Shown here piece after piece: positions 38,143-47,339 of a stretch of 64,000 nt of DNA. Positions within the stretch are counted from its first letter, which is position 1. Each line of letters starts with the position of its first letter. Position numbers and translations under genes: made by a program. This DNA is from Haliscomenobacter sp. GTDB taxonomy: Bacteria > Bacteroidota > Bacteroidia > Chitinophagales > Saprospiraceae. A model generated the notes under the pieces. It saw nothing but the letters and a program-made list of their open reading frames with translations, was not told where the DNA came from and did no database searches. The stretch spans positions 1 through 64,000 of the forward strand of contig NZ_JADKCX010000017.1 in assembly GCF_016718685.1 (NCBI RefSeq). The letters run 5' to 3'.

Positions 38143-39180
38143 TTACAGCCGTTTTATCGCCTCATCATACACCCGTCGCAAGCCTTCTTCCAGACTGATC
38201 TTGGCTTCCCAACCCAGTTTTTCCTTTACGTAGTCCATATTGCAATAACGCGAATGCACCCCCACTGGTTTGTCCAACAAAGGTTTGATCGTTGGTTGAT
38301 ACCCCGCGAGGCGACAGAAAATCTCAATGATTTCGCGGAAGCTACTCAAACGACCCATGCCAATGTTGATGGCAGTACCATCGTGAATGGAATCCATGGC
38401 AACCTCCACACAATCCAGCACATCATCAATGTGTACAAAATCCCGCCCCTGGTTGCCACTGCCCCATACTTCAAAAGGGTCTTCGCGGCGCGCTGCCCGC
38501 GCTGCAATGGCGGGGATGGGGTAGGATAAATCCTGATCCTCGCCGTAGCCGCTAAAGGGCCGGATACAAGTCACTTTGACCCCGTAGTATTGGGCCGAAA
38601 TTTGCGCCAGGTACTCTCCCGTTAATTTACTCCAGCCGTAAGTCATATCGGGTTTGCCCATGCGGTCGAAGTTGATGTCTTTTTCACTCAGGGCAATGGC
38701 ATCACTTTCGGTTTGTAAGTCGACGGGGTAAGCCGCGCTAGAGCTGGGGTAAAGCACCCGAGCGGGTTTGTGGCGACAAATCCAGTAGAAAAATTCAGCG
38801 TCGATGGATAAATCCAGAGCGACCATCATGGGATCACCGTCAATTTTGGCGCGCCCACCGACGATGGCAGCAAAATGAAAAACATCGCTAAGTTTGTCCA
38901 CTTCCCAGCCAAAGGGTATAAAAAAACCAGGTGCATCGTGGAGCCCACGCAGTACATTTCTAAAGTCATCCTGGATGAACAACAGACGTTCGTCGGCCCC
39001 AAAAAAAGTGGCGTTGCCAATGCTGCGGCCTTGTGGCACATCCAGCCAGGAGGAGGGATGCGTACCCACGGAAAGGTCATCAATAAAAACGACTCTATCT
39101 TGCGTCTTGTGGAATAGCCGCTTGACCATGTTGCGGCCTACAAATCCACAACCGCCACTTACCAAATGTACTTTTTGCAT
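38143..39180 (-). CDS. NAD-dependent sugar epimerase/dehydratase (SDR)
   Basis: 345 residues. NAD site VSGGCGFVGRN, catalytic triad SSAAYP and YGWSK (Tyr-x3-Lys), HIDDV in the sugar-site region (GRDFVHIDDVLDCVEVAMDS). It is an extended SDR, close in look to UDP-glucose 4-epimerase or GDP-mannose-epimerase types; the substrate cannot be set from sequence alone. The start overlaps the stop of the GT2 gene by 1 nt. Confidence 0.87.
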   Translation of the reverse strand: MQKVHLVSGGCGFVGRNMVKRLFHKTQDRVVFIDDLSVGTHPSSWLDVPQGRSIGNATFFGADERLLFIQDDFRNVLRGLHDAPGFFIPFGWEVDKLSDVFHFAAIVGGRAKIDGDPMMVALDLSIDAEFFYWICRHKPARVLYPSSSAAYPVDLQTESDAIALSEKDINFDRMGKPDMTYGWSKLTGEYLAQISAQYYGVKVTCIRPFSGYGEDQDLSYPIPAIAARAARREDPFEVWGSGNQGRDFVHIDDVLDCVEVAMDSIHDGTAINIGMGRLSSFREIIEIFCRLAGYQPTIKPLLDKPVGVHSRYCNMDYVKEKLGWEAKISLEEGLRRVYDEAIKRL

Positions 39181-40151
39181 TATTCTTTGATTTCAAGCTC
39201 TCCAAGAACTTTTTCAACGATGTAATTATTGCGGTTGGGGGCGCTGCGACTCACCAATTCGGCGATAAAACCCGCCAAAAAAAGCTGGGTGCCAATGACC
39301 ATACAGGTGAGCGCAAAAAAGAACCAGGGATTCTCAGCGATGAGCGGAGCTCGTTTGACATGGTTCATGATATCGGATAGTTTGGAAAGCCCCAGGTAAG
39401 CCACGGCAAAAAAGCCTGCTACAAACACAATCAAGCCTGAAGTACCGAAAAATTGCATGGGTTTTTTTGCGTAACGTCCTACAAACACCACCGAAAGCAA
39501 ATCCAAAAATCCGGTAAACAAACGGGTCCAGCCAAATTTGGAATAACCGTATTTGCGGGCATGGTGTTCTACCACTTTTTCGCCAATTTTCTTAAAACCC
39601 GCCCACTTGGCCAACAGTGGAATGAAGCGGTGCATGTCGCCGTATACTTCTACACTTTTGACCACTTCGTTTTTGTAGGCTTTGAGTCCACAATTGAAAT
39701 CGTGCAGGTTGATTTTGCTGACCTTGCGGACCACCCAATTGTAAAACTTGGAAGGGATGGTTTTGGAAATGGGGTCGTGGCGCTTTTTTTTCCAGCCAGA
39801 AATAAGGTCATATCCTTCTTCAACAATCAAGCGATACAATTCGGGTATTTCGTCGGGGCTATCTTGCAAATCGGCGTCCATGGTAATGACTACCTGTCCG
39901 CTGGCTACTTGAAAACCGGAATGCAAACCTGCAGATTTGCCGTAATTGCGCCGAAATTTGATGCCCTTGATGCTGGGGTTTTGGGTCCGCAATTGCTCAA
40001 TGACTTTCCAGGATTTGTCTGTACTTCCATCATCAATCATGATCACTTCGTAAGTGTATTGATGGGCATCCATCACCCGCCGGATCCAGGCTTCCAGCTC
40101 GGGCAAGGATTCTTCTTCATTCAGCAGCGGTATAACCAGAGAGATGTTCAT
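39180..40151 (-). CDS. Polyprenyl-phosphate glycosyltransferase, family 2
   Basis: 323 residues. GT-A fold: SLVIPLLNEEESLPELEAWI, MIDDGSTDKSW, ITMDADLQDSPDEIPEL (DxD), then two C-terminal membrane helices (LIVFVAGFFAVAYLGLSKL, FFFALTCMVIGTQLFLAGFI). It resembles ArnC/DPM1/GtrB-type enzymes that load a sugar onto undecaprenyl phosphate for transfer on the outside face. It leads the glycan operon, after DUF4199 and dihydroorotase-like genes. Confidence 0.9.
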   Translation of the reverse strand: MNISLVIPLLNEEESLPELEAWIRRVMDAHQYTYEVIMIDDGSTDKSWKVIEQLRTQNPSIKGIKFRRNYGKSAGLHSGFQVASGQVVITMDADLQDSPDEIPELYRLIVEEGYDLISGWKKKRHDPISKTIPSKFYNWVVRKVSKINLHDFNCGLKAYKNEVVKSVEVYGDMHRFIPLLAKWAGFKKIGEKVVEHHARKYGYSKFGWTRLFTGFLDLLSVVFVGRYAKKPMQFFGTSGLIVFVAGFFAVAYLGLSKLSDIMNHVKRAPLIAENPWFFFALTCMVIGTQLFLAGFIAELVSRSAPNRNNYIVEKVLGELEIKE

Positions 40152-40175
40152 GACTGTAGTGATGTATGCAAGGGA

Positions 40176-40685
40176 TTATTTGGTTTGGTTAAATCCGGAT
40201 TTCCCATAAGTGGACCAGGCTACACCCAAAGCGAGCACAAATCCCCCAATCAAGCCGAAGGTAAAAGCAAAAGCGGATTTTTGAAAAGTGGGGTTAAAAT
40301 CCTCAGCTTTGTACTGGTCTTTCATTTTCCACGCATTTTCTTCGCCCAACAGTGCCGTATTACGCTCAATTCCTTCGAATAATATTTCGGCCTGCAAATT
40401 TACCATTCCGGGATCAATAAACTTAAAAAGAACGAAGTAAAATACATGCGCAATCAGGTGAGCGACAACAAATGTGCCAAAAGCCGTGCGCAAAGCGGGT
40501 TGCCAGGCATACACATCCGTACTTTTTTGGGCTCCGCTGCGGCAAGCTAGATACATACCAAGCACATAGAAGAGCAAAACACTCCACTGCACAGCCGGGT
40601 GGAAGTACAGCTTTTTATCTACAACATAAAATAGCAGGTGCCACAACACTAGGGCGACACCTGCTATACTACCGAATTTTATCAT
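40176..40685 (-). CDS. DUF4199 membrane protein
   Basis: 169 residues with four membrane helices (VALVLWHLLFYVVD, WSVLLFYVLGMYLACRSG, ALRTAFGTFVVAHLIAHVFY, FGLIGGFVLALGVAW). Weak but good fit to DUF4199, whose members often sit between GT2 and dihydroorotase genes in Bacteroidota. A second, clearer copy lies just upstream. Function unknown. Confidence 0.7.
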   Translation of the reverse strand: MIKFGSIAGVALVLWHLLFYVVDKKLYFHPAVQWSVLLFYVLGMYLACRSGAQKSTDVYAWQPALRTAFGTFVVAHLIAHVFYFVLFKFIDPGMVNLQAEILFEGIERNTALLGEENAWKMKDQYKAEDFNPTFQKSAFAFTFGLIGGFVLALGVAWSTYGKSGFNQTK

Positions 40686-40762
40686 GGTGTTGGTTAAGTT
40701 AGCAAGTTGAAAAAATCACCCTGCAAACTTATAACCAAAAAAGGAGAACGGAAAACCGAAAA

Positions 40763-41332
40763 TTAATCCATTGGTGGGTTGCGTTTGGCAACGGCACCCG
40801 AAATCAATCCAATGATTGCAGCTCCAATGGGGCCAAAAATGGCCAGGTTCATCAATTGGCGGGACAGGGAGAACCCTTCCTTCATTTTTTGAGTTTGGAG
40901 TTCAATCTGGGCTTCGTCCATGCCAATTTCGGCGAACCAGTCTGACATGCGGCTCGCCATGTTGTTGGCAAAATCCGGATCGATCACGGTTACATACAGC
41001 AAATTGAACAAGCCACCGATGAGTGAACCGACCAGTAAAATCAAGAAGGCAACGAGAAAAGCTTTGCCAAAAGGTATCAGGCCACCTAACTCGGTTTCGC
41101 GGTAAGCCCGCACGCCACGGGTAGCAAGTACACCATTGATGATCAAACTGAGCAATCCAATGCCCATTAAGGAAAAAGACCAAACCATTGGGCTAAGGCC
41201 ATTGCCTCCAATGTACATCATCAGCGTTAAAACAGCACCGATGACGCCAGTGATGACGCCAAAACGGGTTACGTAGGGCCAATAAGAAGCATTGGGGTTA
41301 CCTTTAGTTACTGTTGAATCAAGAGTTTCCAT
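40763..41332 (-). CDS. DUF4199 membrane protein
   Basis: 189 residues with four helices: YVTRFGVITGVIGAVLTLMM, WSFSLMGIGLLSLIINGVLA, PFGKAFLVAFLILLVGSLIG, IFGPIGAAIIGLISGAVAKR. The pattern ATRGVRAYRETELGGLIPFG before the third helix is characteristic of DUF4199. It lies between the dihydroorotase-like gene and the shorter paralogue. Confidence 0.82.
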   Translation of the reverse strand: METLDSTVTKGNPNASYWPYVTRFGVITGVIGAVLTLMMYIGGNGLSPMVWSFSLMGIGLLSLIINGVLATRGVRAYRETELGGLIPFGKAFLVAFLILLVGSLIGGLFNLLYVTVIDPDFANNMASRMSDWFAEIGMDEAQIELQTQKMKEGFSLSRQLMNLAIFGPIGAAIIGLISGAVAKRNPPMD

Positions 41333-41342
41333 GTGCGAAAAT

Positions 41343-42614
41343 TTAATGAGGGTTAATAAATGCCGATCCGTTGTTGACTACCCCAATCACCTTTCCTTTC
41401 AAACGCTTACCCAGAAGGGGGGAGTTGCCAGACTTGGAAAAGATGTGCGATCTTTCAAAAGTCCAGGTTTGGTGAGGATGAAACACGGTTAAATTGGCTT
41501 TTGCTCCTTCCCTCACCGTAATTTCCTCCAAGTTGAAGATTCTTCGGGGATTGATGGCGAGTTTTTCGACTAATTCGGTCTGTGACAGGACACCTTCCAA
41601 ATGTGTGTTGACCAAGGCATAAGTGGTTTCGAGGCCAATGGCCCCAAAATCAGCATATGGAAACTCCAGTTTTTTGGCTTCTTCTTCCAACGGAACGTGG
41701 TTGGAGCCAATTAGATCGATGGTTCCATCTTTTAGACCTTGTTTCAGGGCTTCAATGTCTTCGTGACTGCGCAAGGGTGGGAGTACTTTATAGTTGCTGT
41801 CAAATTCTACCAGCGCTCGATCATCAAAAGCGAGGTTGAGCGCGGCAACAGAGCAACTGATCTTTAATCCTTTGGCTTTGGCGCGGCGAACCAGTTCTAC
41901 GGCAAATTGTGAAGACAAGTTGGCCAGATGCAATCGTGATTCAGCGTATTGGGTCAGGTAAATGTCGCGCTGCACCATGAGGTCTTCGGCCAGGTTGGGG
42001 ATACCTTTCATGCCCAGGGAGGTACTCACCACGCCCTCGTGCATTTGACCCTCAAAAGCCAGGGTACGATCCAAGGGCTGGTTGATGACGATGCCATCAA
42101 AAGCTTTGACGTATTCTAAGGCGCGCAGAATCATCCCATTGTCGGCAATGGCGTGATTGCCATCGGAAAAAGCGATGGCTCCGGCGTGGTGCATGTCGAT
42201 CATTTCCGTAATGTCCTTACCCTGGCATTTGGCAGTGATGGCCGCGATGGGGAGGATGTCGACCAGTTTGCCTCGACTGTGTTGTACAAGGTAGGCTACT
42301 TCGGTTTTGCCGTCTACAACAGGATAGGTATTGGGCTGTGCGCCAATGGCCGTAAATCCACCAGAGGCGGCAGCTGCGCTAACCGAACGCAAATCTTCCC
42401 GGTGTTCAAACCCCGGATCACCGACCTGTACGCCAATATCAACCCAACCCGGAGATACATGAATGCCTTCTATTTCAATGACCTGATCGGCTTTGCGCTT
42501 GAGTTCGGAACCAATGGAAGTGATTTTATCTCCTTCAATAAAAATATCTACCACCTTGCCGTGGTACGGCGAATTGGAATCGATAACGGTGGCTTTACGG
42601 AGCAGAAAATTCAT
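41343..42614 (-). CDS. Dihydroorotase-like protein lacking catalytic residues
   Basis: 423 residues with the amidohydrolase fold of PyrC (GWVDIGVQVGDPGFEHRED, AAASGGFTAIGAQPNTYPVV). The metal motif HxH is D-I-G-V-Q-V here. The HCED-type segment reads INQPLD, HVSTA reads LANLSS, and ATDHAPH reads GSNHVPL, so the zinc ligands and the catalytic Asp are all gone. It is probably a non-catalytic partner like the inactive PyrC-prime subunit that scaffolds aspartate transcarbamoylase in pseudomonads, or has another role. Its neighbours (DUF4199, BatA-like) match the usual Bacteroidota order. Confidence 0.85.
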   Translation of the reverse strand: MNFLLRKATVIDSNSPYHGKVVDIFIEGDKITSIGSELKRKADQVIEIEGIHVSPGWVDIGVQVGDPGFEHREDLRSVSAAAASGGFTAIGAQPNTYPVVDGKTEVAYLVQHSRGKLVDILPIAAITAKCQGKDITEMIDMHHAGAIAFSDGNHAIADNGMILRALEYVKAFDGIVINQPLDRTLAFEGQMHEGVVSTSLGMKGIPNLAEDLMVQRDIYLTQYAESRLHLANLSSQFAVELVRRAKAKGLKISCSVAALNLAFDDRALVEFDSNYKVLPPLRSHEDIEALKQGLKDGTIDLIGSNHVPLEEEAKKLEFPYADFGAIGLETTYALVNTHLEGVLSQTELVEKLAINPRRIFNLEEITVREGAKANLTVFHPHQTWTFERSHIFSKSGNSPLLGKRLKGKVIGVVNNGSAFINPH

Positions 42615-42663
42615 AGCTGAGGTTTGGGGTTGAGTTGGTGGTCGGGGGGGCGAACCCTAACCT

Positions 42664-44694
42664 TTATACTTTCCAAAATCGCAGCAAAAGTATCTCAATA
42701 CCTAAAAAAAGCAAAGCTAAAATAATACACCAGCGCCACAATACTGTGCCACGATTGTCTTCTTCAATTTGCGCAGTGAGAACCGCCGTATCCAGTGCAG
42801 AAATGATGTTGACCGCTTCCCCCAAACGTTCAGTCAGTTCAGTGGGCGAATAGTACTGCAAGGCTGATTCACGGCGGTTGTAATTGAACGCGTAGCCGTG
42901 ATTGACCTGGCCAGGGTTGAGGAAGAGATCATAAAAGCCTGATTTTTTTACCTGCCCGTTCATGGTCAGAAATACTTTGGCTCCAACGGCTCTTTGTTCC
43001 GGAATGAACTCACCTCCTTCCCCTTTCATTTTGTATACGATCTCGGCGCTGTTGGCCTGGTGATCGGCTTCGAGTAATTCATCGCGACCAATGGTGTAGG
43101 CAATGCGCGGATCTGTACCGGCTGAAATGGCCATTTTGTACAACATGGGCACGAAGATTTCTCCATTGTTGACCAGGTTGTTGAACTCCTGGGCCAAGGG
43201 AGCGGCACATACGTAGAGGTTGCCTTTGCCTTGTTTGTATTTGGACAGGTAAGGATTGCCATCGCGGTACGACAACAATTGTTCCTCGGCTCGGGAATTA
43301 AAACGGCCAAACGTATAATTTCCCTGGGTGGATGGTAAACGCAGGTTGGCACTTTTATTGAGAAAAACATCTTTGAAGATGAATTCAGCCTGGTTGACTT
43401 CCCCTACGATCCGGCTGACCTGTTCAAAGGATTGCGGCGGATTGGCGGGAAAACTTTGCAGAAAAGTGGAGTAGGTACCCAGGTTGGCATTGCGGCCAGG
43501 AAACAGCAATACATTGCCACCGTTTTCGATGTATTCTTTTAGTTCAGCGCCCATCCCGGTGGACACATTGGCCAAGTCGTTCAGGATGATCAACTGGTAG
43601 TCCACAAATTTGGAATAATCCAGACTTTGGCTGTTGACATCGGTCAATTTAAAATAAGGCAAGCCATTTACCGCTGCTTGTAAATAACGATTGGGGGTGG
43701 CATCGTTGATGGACAACACTTTGATTTCGTCAGCAACAAAAAAGCTGAAAAAATATTGATCGTCGAATTGAATCGGGTAGTCGGTAAGGGTTACTTCGGC
43801 GCGTTGCCAGCCGGTACCCGAAATGGTGATGTTGACCGTATCGGTGCGGTCGGCACCTGGTCCAACGCTGAGCGATCCGAGGGGCTTGATTTCGTTGCCA
43901 TATTTTAGGGATACCCGGGCATTTTCAACCGGGATCGTACTGTGGTTATGGATTTTGATGAAGAGCGGTGTGGTTTGATTGGCCATGCGCACTGGCGCTT
44001 CAAACCATACACTATCGATGCTGATGTTTTTCTCTTGTACCGATTGGAGTGGAATCAGGTTGAGGGGCAACAGGCTGTCTTGATAGGTAGTGAGATCGGT
44101 TACACTGCGTTGAAAATCAGAAATGAGGTATGAAGCTATGTTGTCGGTTTTGGCCAAAGACAAAGCCTGTTTTTGGCGGGAAAGCACTTTTGACATGACT
44201 TGTACTTCGGGGCCTAACACAATTTCTTCAATCATGGCTAGTGCATCTTCCCGATTGACCAGGCGCTGCTGTCTTCCACTGAATTCGTTGCTCAAAATTT
44301 GAAAACGATCCTCTGGGCCGTGGGCGCTGACAATCTCTCTGGCCCGTTGTTTGGCTTTCTCCAGCAAGGGAACATCCTGACTGGCTGCACTCATGCTGAA
44401 GGAATTGTCGATGTATACGCTGACTCCCTTGATGCCTTTTTTGACCTCACCTTTTTGGGGAATGAAGGGTTGGGCAAAAGCCAGGACCAAAAACAAAATT
44501 GCCAATAAGCGCGCCGCCAAGACCAGGAGATTGCGCAATTTGGAGCGCATGCTGGTTTCGTCTTTCACTTCCTTGAGGAAGCGCACGTTGGTGAAGTACA
44601 CTTTTTTAAACCGCCGAAAATAAAACAGGTGCAAGATCACCGGGATGGCCAAGGCGGTAAGTGCCCACAAAAAAGTCGGGTATAAAAATTGCAT
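42664..44694 (-). CDS. BatA-type von Willebrand factor A membrane protein
   Basis: 676 residues. N-terminal BatA module (MQFLYPTFLWALTALAIPVI, LHLFYFRRFKKVYFTNVRFL) with two membrane helices, then a vWA domain with a MIDAS-like DNSFSMS (DxSxS). A long periplasmic part contains a glutamine-amidotransferase-like region (LIILNDLANVSTGMGAELKE). The C-terminal helix is CIILALLFLGIEILLLRF. Family members take part in aerotolerance and envelope functions, but the job is unclear. Confidence 0.85.
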   Translation of the reverse strand: MQFLYPTFLWALTALAIPVILHLFYFRRFKKVYFTNVRFLKEVKDETSMRSKLRNLLVLAARLLAILFLVLAFAQPFIPQKGEVKKGIKGVSVYIDNSFSMSAASQDVPLLEKAKQRAREIVSAHGPEDRFQILSNEFSGRQQRLVNREDALAMIEEIVLGPEVQVMSKVLSRQKQALSLAKTDNIASYLISDFQRSVTDLTTYQDSLLPLNLIPLQSVQEKNISIDSVWFEAPVRMANQTTPLFIKIHNHSTIPVENARVSLKYGNEIKPLGSLSVGPGADRTDTVNITISGTGWQRAEVTLTDYPIQFDDQYFFSFFVADEIKVLSINDATPNRYLQAAVNGLPYFKLTDVNSQSLDYSKFVDYQLIILNDLANVSTGMGAELKEYIENGGNVLLFPGRNANLGTYSTFLQSFPANPPQSFEQVSRIVGEVNQAEFIFKDVFLNKSANLRLPSTQGNYTFGRFNSRAEEQLLSYRDGNPYLSKYKQGKGNLYVCAAPLAQEFNNLVNNGEIFVPMLYKMAISAGTDPRIAYTIGRDELLEADHQANSAEIVYKMKGEGGEFIPEQRAVGAKVFLTMNGQVKKSGFYDLFLNPGQVNHGYAFNYNRRESALQYYSPTELTERLGEAVNIISALDTAVLTAQIEEDNRGTVLWRWCIILALLFLGIEILLLRFWKV

Positions 44695-44758
44695 TGTCAG
44701 GATCTATTTAAGTGCTGGGACGTTACCAATTAACGCTGGTATGCATCGTATGGTTGTA

Positions 44759-44786
44759 GTAGAGACGCGATGCATCGCGTCTCTAC
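44759..44786. repeat. Perfect 28-bp palindrome
   Basis: Each half is GTAGAGACGCGATG, so the whole is its own reverse complement. It lies 5 nt after the YfhO-like stop codon. Very similar GTAGAGACGCGAT palindromes occur in many copies in cyanobacterial and other genomes (general knowledge), so this is likely a REP/MITE-type dispersed element. Confidence 0.8.
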
Positions 44787-44790
44787 GAAC

Positions 44791-47339
44791 TTATCGCTTC
44801 TTTTTCTTCGGATCTCTGCGATCTGTGCCTGTAGGTTTGCGTGTCACTGGTGCGGCTGGTTGGGTTGGTTGTGACCTTGGGCGTGGTTCCGGTTTTGGTT
44901 CTTCCGCCGGAGGGTTTTTGATGAAATTCCATACACTAGTGCCTACAATGCCCAGTACGCCGAGGATTAAGGCAAGTGAAGAAGCGCCGGAAATGGCTTT
45001 TCCTTTGGCAAAAGAGGCGGGTTCGAAACGGAATTCAATTTCGTGTTTGCCCGCAGGTACCCGCATGCCACGTAGTGCGTAGTTTGTGCGAATGTGCTCG
45101 GTAGGTTTGCCATCGATGTAGGCATTCCAACCTTTGTTGGGGCCATACCACATTTCTGAAAACACCGCAAATTGCTCACTAGGGCTATCACTTTGGTATT
45201 TCAGTTTTTCCGGGTGGTAGCTGCTGAGCTTAATGCTGCCTTCCTTTTTGACATCAAAGCCTTTGATGTAATCATTGAATTCCTGATGTACGATGGCTTG
45301 AGAATCAGGATAAAAAGCATTGAGCGCTGCTATTTCAATGTTGTTGGACTCAGCAATCAAAAGCGTATCTACAAACCAGGCATTGCCGAGTGCACCGGGA
45401 TTGATTTGCGAAATGGGCTGTTGACCTTCGGGGGTGACGATGAAATACTTGGTATTGAGCATGTCCAGAACCTTGCGATTGCCCTGGCTTAGGTGTTGTT
45501 CAATCAGGTCATTGTAACGCTGCATTTTGGCAGGGTTGTAGCCACCGATGGTTTTGTGGAAGTACGACGTCATCGCCCATTGGAACGCATCAGGTTTGAC
45601 CTCGTGTACGCGGTAGTACAAGTCCTTTTCTTTGTTGATGATTTCCAAATCGACCGGACGAGCCTGGAAGTTGTTTTGTTGATACTCTGTTTTGGATACA
45701 AAACTGGCGTGTTGACGTAACGACGCCCCACGCCCCATACATCAAAAATCGTGAGCAAGCCAATACCAACCAAAGCAATGGTACTGTTGATTTTTTGAGT
45801 CACCCCGGCCCAGATCAAGCCAGCACAAAGCGCAATCAGTAAAAAACTCCGCCAAGAGTCGCTGCTGAATAAAGCTTTGCGGTCAGCTACTATACTGGGA
45901 GCATCCAGGCCGTAACCCGCCAGATTGCCATCAGCTGCACTGGTGAAACTGAAGAATGAACCCCCAATCAACGCAAAAATCAGCGCAACCCCTCCAGTCA
46001 GACCAGCTGAAATCCAGAGTTTGCGCAACAACTGCTTGGGGTCTTCATCGGATTTTAACACTTGTCCCAGCGCTAAAAACCCTAACATGGGAACCAAAAA
46101 CGCGGTAACACTGAGTACTGAGCTGGGCGCGCGGAATGAATTGAACAAAGGCAGGGTTTCAAATAGGGCCTTATTGAGCCCGCCATCATTTTTTCCTAAA
46201 GACAAAATCATGGTGAACAATACCCCAATACCGAGCCACCATTTCACGGGACCCTTGACCGTAAATAAACCAAATACAAACAAAAATAAAGCAATTGCTC
46301 CTAAATAACCGGGGCCACTGGTGAAGGGCAATCCTCCCCAATACAAAGGCAGTTGTAAGTCGGTGGTACCCTGATACCTTTGCCAGCAAAGTGAAGTCAT
46401 CGTTTTGGAATCAGCCCCAACCGGTTCAGCATTACTTCCTCCGGCTGCCCCGGGAATCAGTGTTGCCAAGGTCAATATTAGTATTGCTCCATTGGGTAGC
46501 ATATTCAAATTCCAGACCTTCCTTCGGTGCGGGTTTTTGGCTTCAGGTGTTCCGGAGCAGGGTCAGAATTTTTGCCCCGCATCGTTGCTTCTTTGTATTC
46601 CAAGGTAGTCAGCAGGTTGGAGCACCCGTGCCAACACCAATCAAACCAGAAACGATGACCAGGGCCGCGGCTTTGGCAAAATGCAGAATTCTCCCTTGGC
46701 GAATGGAATCGACCAATTGTGCCACCCCAAAATCAGCATGGTCAGAATCAGGTAATAGGTCATCTGTACGTGATTGACCCAGAGCTGTAAGGCTGAGCCG
46801 ATGCCAAATAGCAAGGCCCCGGCCAGGTATTTTTTATCTCGAAACGCCAGCAATAAACCGGCGGCCAGCAAAGGCATGTATGCAATGGCTCCTAGTTTGG
46901 AGGTGTGTCCTGCTTCAAAAAGCACCAGGTTGTTGGTGGTGAAACCAAAAGAGATGGCCCCAATGACCCCCACCCAACGGTTGACTCCCAAAACCACCAT
47001 CAAGATGTAAAAGGCCAACATGGCCGAGATGAAACGACCAATTGGCCGGGGAATGTACAGTTGCATGAGGTTGTCGAAAAGCCCGGTTTGGTTGCCACTC
47101 CGTACACTGGCGATCTGATAGGTGGGCATCCCGCCAAACATGTTGTTGGTCCAGAGGGGCATACGGCCTTCTTTTTGGCTATAATCGTTCATTTCCTTCA
47201 TCATGGCCGTAACCTGCACGATGTCACTTTGACTCATGACTTTGCCGGAGAGCTGCGGCGCAAAATAAAAAGCCGATACACCTACTAAAATGGCGACGGC
47301 GATCAGGTGAGGAATGAGTTGTTTAATCAGGTGGTTCAT
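44791..47339 (-). CDS. YfhO-like large membrane protein, frame interrupted in several places
   Basis: About 840 residues in one gene split by at least four shifts (near 46680, 46615, 46500 and 45690). The N-terminal piece (47339 to 46641) has helices and PLWTNNMFGGMPTYQIASVR, typical of YfhO. The middle piece (about 46508 to 45690) has PLYWGGLPFTSGPGYLGAIA and many helices. The last (about 45738 to 44791) is periplasmic, with FSEMWYGPNKGWNAYIDGKP, YALRGMRVPAGKHEIEFRF and a last helix. YfhO proteins are GT-C-like membrane glycosyltransferase relatives. It starts overlapping the gpsA stop by 4 nt. Confidence 0.82.

Noticed and set aside
39453..40382. 309-codon plus-strand frame across two genes
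   Set aside because: Antisense to the GT2 gene and its neighbour; a shadow.
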